NCBI GenBank assembly: GCA_023430325.1
Contig: JAEZAU010000126.1
Span: 1 to 8,417 of the forward strand
DNA length: 8,417 bases
Origin: Bacteroidota bacterium
Lineage (GTDB): Bacteria > Bacteroidota > Bacteroidia > Flavobacteriales_F > PHOS-HE28
Reading direction: 5' to 3'
The notes beneath the pieces are model-generated. The model saw only the letters and a list, made by a program, of their open reading frames with translations, had not been told where the DNA came from and ran no database searches. Both the position numbers and the translations under genes were made by a program. This document shows, piece by piece, positions 6,862-8,417 of this stretch. Numbering within the stretch: position 1 is the stretch's first letter; each line of letters opens with the position of its first letter.

Positions 6862-6910
6862 GCAGAGGCGCAGAGAATGCACTGTACCAGTCTTTCGTCT
6901 GCGCCTCTGC
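6862..6910. repeat. 13-bp perfect inverted repeat between divergent genes
   Basis: GCAGAGGCGCAGA (6862-6874) is the exact reverse complement of 6898-6910, with a 23-nt spacer. The sequence type (tttgccgcagaggcgcagag) resembles a small intergenic repeat common in bacterial genomes. It lies upstream of both the panB and the lipoprotein promoters. It has no T-tract, so it is unlikely to be a terminator. An operator role is possible but not supported. Confidence 0.65.
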
Positions 6911-7059
6911 ATCTCCGATATCTGCGTTGGACCATTGCGCCTTTGGACCTAGAGGAACCCAGGGCACATTTGGGGACCATTGGGTCGTTCGTCCTTCTGA
7001 ATGCGCGGCAACGGCCTTTAATGGACAGGGAACGGTGAGGTGACCATGAAGCGTTCGTC

Positions 7060-7067
7060 TATCTTTG
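7060..7067 (+). promoter_or_regulatory. Lipoprotein gene -7 promoter element
   Basis: TATCTTTG matches the Bacteroidota -7 consensus TAnnTTTG perfectly and ends 19 bases before the ATG at 7087, giving a short leader. No convincing -33 TTG lies at the usual distance. Confidence 0.5.
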
Positions 7068-7086
7068 GCAGCCTCCGGCATCCTCC

Positions 7087-8148
7087 ATGAAAAAGATATT
7101 TCCGTTCCTGCTGGCCGCCATCCTTATCCAGAGCTGCAAGACCGACCTTGAGTTGAATGCGCCTTACAAGGACATCACGATCGTGTATGCGCTGTTGAAC
7201 CAGGCCGAGGACACACAGTTCATCAAGATCAACAAGGCTTTCCTGGGTGAAGGTGATGCCCTGCTATTTGCCCAGATCCCTGATTCGAACGAATACCGCT
7301 CGGAGGATATCGAATACGCCCGTGTCCACCGGGTGGAAGGCGGTGTGCGTACCGGCACGTGGGACCTTCAGAGCATGGTGGTGGATCGCGATCCTGGCCC
7401 GTTCTACAGTCCACACCGGTTGTTCTATTTCAGTGACTACGTTGATTCGGTGCAGAATGGCGACTTCTACATACGCAATTATCTGCGCCAGGATGCGGAA
7501 TATGAGCTGGACCTGATGATCAAAGGAAAACAAGTATCAGCCCGCACGAGCATCGTGAATGACTTCAGCTATGGGAATTCACCGTTGAACAATCCGGTCA
7601 TCAATCTGTACAATCCTGCGCAGGGCTACACCACGCTCTCCTTGAAATGGAACCAGGCGCAGGATGGCAAGCGTTACCAACTGCTCTGCCACGGCGTGTA
7701 TTCCGAAGTGATCGACGGCAATTCCAGGCTGGATACCGCGACACTCAATTTGGGGACCGTCATTTCACAGGACGGGATCGGTGGTCAGCTTTCCATTCCG
7801 ATGAACGGGGAACAATTCTATACCGCCCTGGCCAATATGGTACCGGTGATCCCCGAAGCCCAGCGGATCATTCATGGGATCGACTTTGAATTCGTGGTGG
7901 CCAATGCGGATCTCAATACGGCATTATCGCTCTCAGAACCCATCTCAGGCATCGTTGAAGACAGGCCCGCTTACAGCAATGTGAGTAACGGTTATGGTGT
8001 TTTTGCCAGCCGGTTGAATAAACGCGTGGAACCACGTAAAGAACTCATGGGCAACTCCTTCAACCATTTGAAGGATGGGCCATTGACAGTCTCACTGAAC
8101 TTTGATTGTTTCCAGTGGCCTGACATGGCAGTTCCTCAGTGTCCGTAA
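7087..8148 (+). CDS. Uncharacterised Bacteroidota lipoprotein
   Basis: A 353-residue predicted lipoprotein. The signal peptide MKKIFPFLLAAILIQSC ends in a lipobox-like IQSC, with Cys17 as the lipidated residue. The following KTDLEL is partly acidic, which may favour export to the outer surface; this is uncertain. The mature part opens with KDITIVYALLN and KINKAFLGEG, then AQIPDS, and ends with GYGVFASRLN and two cysteines (C341, C352). I associate this pattern with lipoproteins of unknown function in Bacteroidota, possibly related to DUF4249, but cannot confirm it. No catalytic motif is seen. No SusC or TonB-dependent partner is adjacent. It is probably transcribed alone, from the promoter at 7060 to the terminator at 8181. 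Confidence 0.85.
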   Translation: MKKIFPFLLAAILIQSCKTDLELNAPYKDITIVYALLNQAEDTQFIKINKAFLGEGDALLFAQIPDSNEYRSEDIEYARVHRVEGGVRTGTWDLQSMVVDRDPGPFYSPHRLFYFSDYVDSVQNGDFYIRNYLRQDAEYELDLMIKGKQVSARTSIVNDFSYGNSPLNNPVINLYNPAQGYTTLSLKWNQAQDGKRYQLLCHGVYSEVIDGNSRLDTATLNLGTVISQDGIGGQLSIPMNGEQFYTALANMVPVIPEAQRIIHGIDFEFVVANADLNTALSLSEPISGIVEDRPAYSNVSNGYGVFASRLNKRVEPRKELMGNSFNHLKDGPLTVSLNFDCFQWPDMAVPQCP

Positions 8149-8180
8149 AAGGACCTGTTCATGCCGTTTTGACAGCGATA

Positions 8181-8208
8181 AAGCCCGCGACAGCCGCGGG
8201 CTTTTGTA
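8181..8208 (+). terminator. Rho-independent terminator after the lipoprotein gene
   Basis: Perfect 9-bp GC-rich stem AAGCCCGCG (8181-8189) with CGCGGGCTT (8195-8203), a 5-nt loop, followed by TTTTGTATT. It lies 32 bases after the stop and separates this gene from dnaK. Confidence 0.88.
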
Positions 8209-8211
8209 TTG

Positions 8212-8244
8212 TTGACAGAGCCGCTGGCGGTGGCATAAACATTG
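8212..8244 (+). promoter_or_regulatory. Putative dnaK promoter
   Basis: TTGACA at 8212-8217 supplies a -33 TTG. After a 21-nt gap, TAAACATTG (8236-8244) resembles TAnnTTTG with one extra base. The start codon is 52 bases further on. No CIRCE-type inverted repeat is visible, so heat-shock control by HrcA is not supported. A small hairpin, CCCGA (8259-8263) with TCGGG (8270-8274), lies in the leader; its meaning is unknown. Confidence 0.4.
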
Positions 8245-8296
8245 ATCGTCCGCACTCGCCCGAAATGGATCGGGTTTGAAGCGAAAGAACAGACAC

Positions 8297-8417
8297 ATGA
8301 GCAAGATCATCGGGATCGACCTGGGAACGACCAACAGCTGCGTAGCCGTGATGGAGGGCAACGAGCCGGTGGTGATCCCCAACAGCGAAGGCAAGCGCAC
8401 CACGCCCAGCGTAGTGG
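8297..8417 (+). CDS. dnaK: Molecular chaperone DnaK (Hsp70), 3' partial
   Basis: Only the first 40 codons are in the window. They encode the start of the Hsp70 ATPase domain, including the phosphate-1 loop IIGIDLGTTNSCVAV (residues 4-18) and the conserved EGKRTTPSVV. DnaK is the ATP-dependent cytosolic chaperone that works with DnaJ and GrpE. The ATG at 8297 matches the universal N-terminus. Neither dnaJ nor grpE precedes it, and the gene has its own upstream terminator and probable promoter, so it is likely the first gene of its transcript. The identification is secure despite truncation. Confidence 0.97.
   Translation, partial: MSKIIGIDLGTTNSCVAVMEGNEPVVIPNSEGKRTTPSVV

Noticed and set aside
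6820..6912. Longer panB start at 6912
   Set aside because: The extra residues come from a dispersed inverted repeat and lie upstream of a perfect -7 element. The family N-terminus matches ATG 6819.
7046..7090. 14-codon ORF (MKRSSIFGSLRHPP) ending in ATGA overlap with the lipoprotein start
   Set aside because: It contains the probable -7 element of the downstream gene, so it would not be on that transcript. It is too short to support as a leader peptide.
8218..8296. CIRCE heat-shock operator before dnaK
   Set aside because: No 9-bp inverted repeat with a 9-nt spacer is present; only a 5-bp hairpin was found.

Overview
The window looks like a stretch of a fairly GC-rich Bacteroidota chromosome, most likely Flavobacteriales. 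The evidence is two secreted proteins ending in type IX secretion (T9SS) C-terminal sorting domains, promoter elements matching the Bacteroidota -7 consensus TAnnTTTG close to start codons, signal peptides ending in Gln, and a Bacteroidota-length PriA. Most genes are housekeeping or envelope genes. I see no phage, transposase, CRISPR array, rRNA or tRNA.

Layout. (1) Positions 1-156 hold a possible tail of an upstream reading frame, a palindromic repeat and a rho-independent terminator. A 27-bp direct repeat (52-78 and 157-183) duplicates the promoter and start region of priA. (2) priA (172-2616, +) encodes the primosomal helicase PriA. (3) Positions 2617-2930 form an intergenic zone of dispersed repeats. 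(4) Positions 2931-4499 (+) encode a secreted protein with about seven ~50-residue repeats, probably a beta-propeller, and a T9SS sorting domain. Its central part is clearly more AT-rich than its surroundings. (5) Positions 4500-4758 hold more repeats, including an exact inverted copy of the 28-bp palindrome that follows priA.

(6) On the minus strand, panB (6819-6001), an RluA-type RNA pseudouridine synthase (6020-5346) and a small T9SS-sorted secreted protein (5349-4759) overlap end to start and look like one operon. (7) Positions 6820-7086 form a divergent intergenic region with a promoter for each side and a 13-bp inverted repeat. (8) Positions 7087-8148 (+) encode an uncharacterised lipoprotein, followed by a strong terminator. 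(9) dnaK starts at 8297 and runs off the end.

How they fit together. PriA restarts stalled replication forks, PanB makes ketopantoate for coenzyme A, the pseudouridine synthase modifies RNA, and DnaK is the Hsp70 chaperone. These are linked only by position. The two T9SS cargo proteins and the lipoprotein belong to the cell envelope or surface. I found no convincing new multi-gene system. The most unusual structures are the in-frame duplication of the priA start region, the inverted repeats around the AT-rich propeller gene, the near-leaderless promoter layout, and a very high density of GATC.
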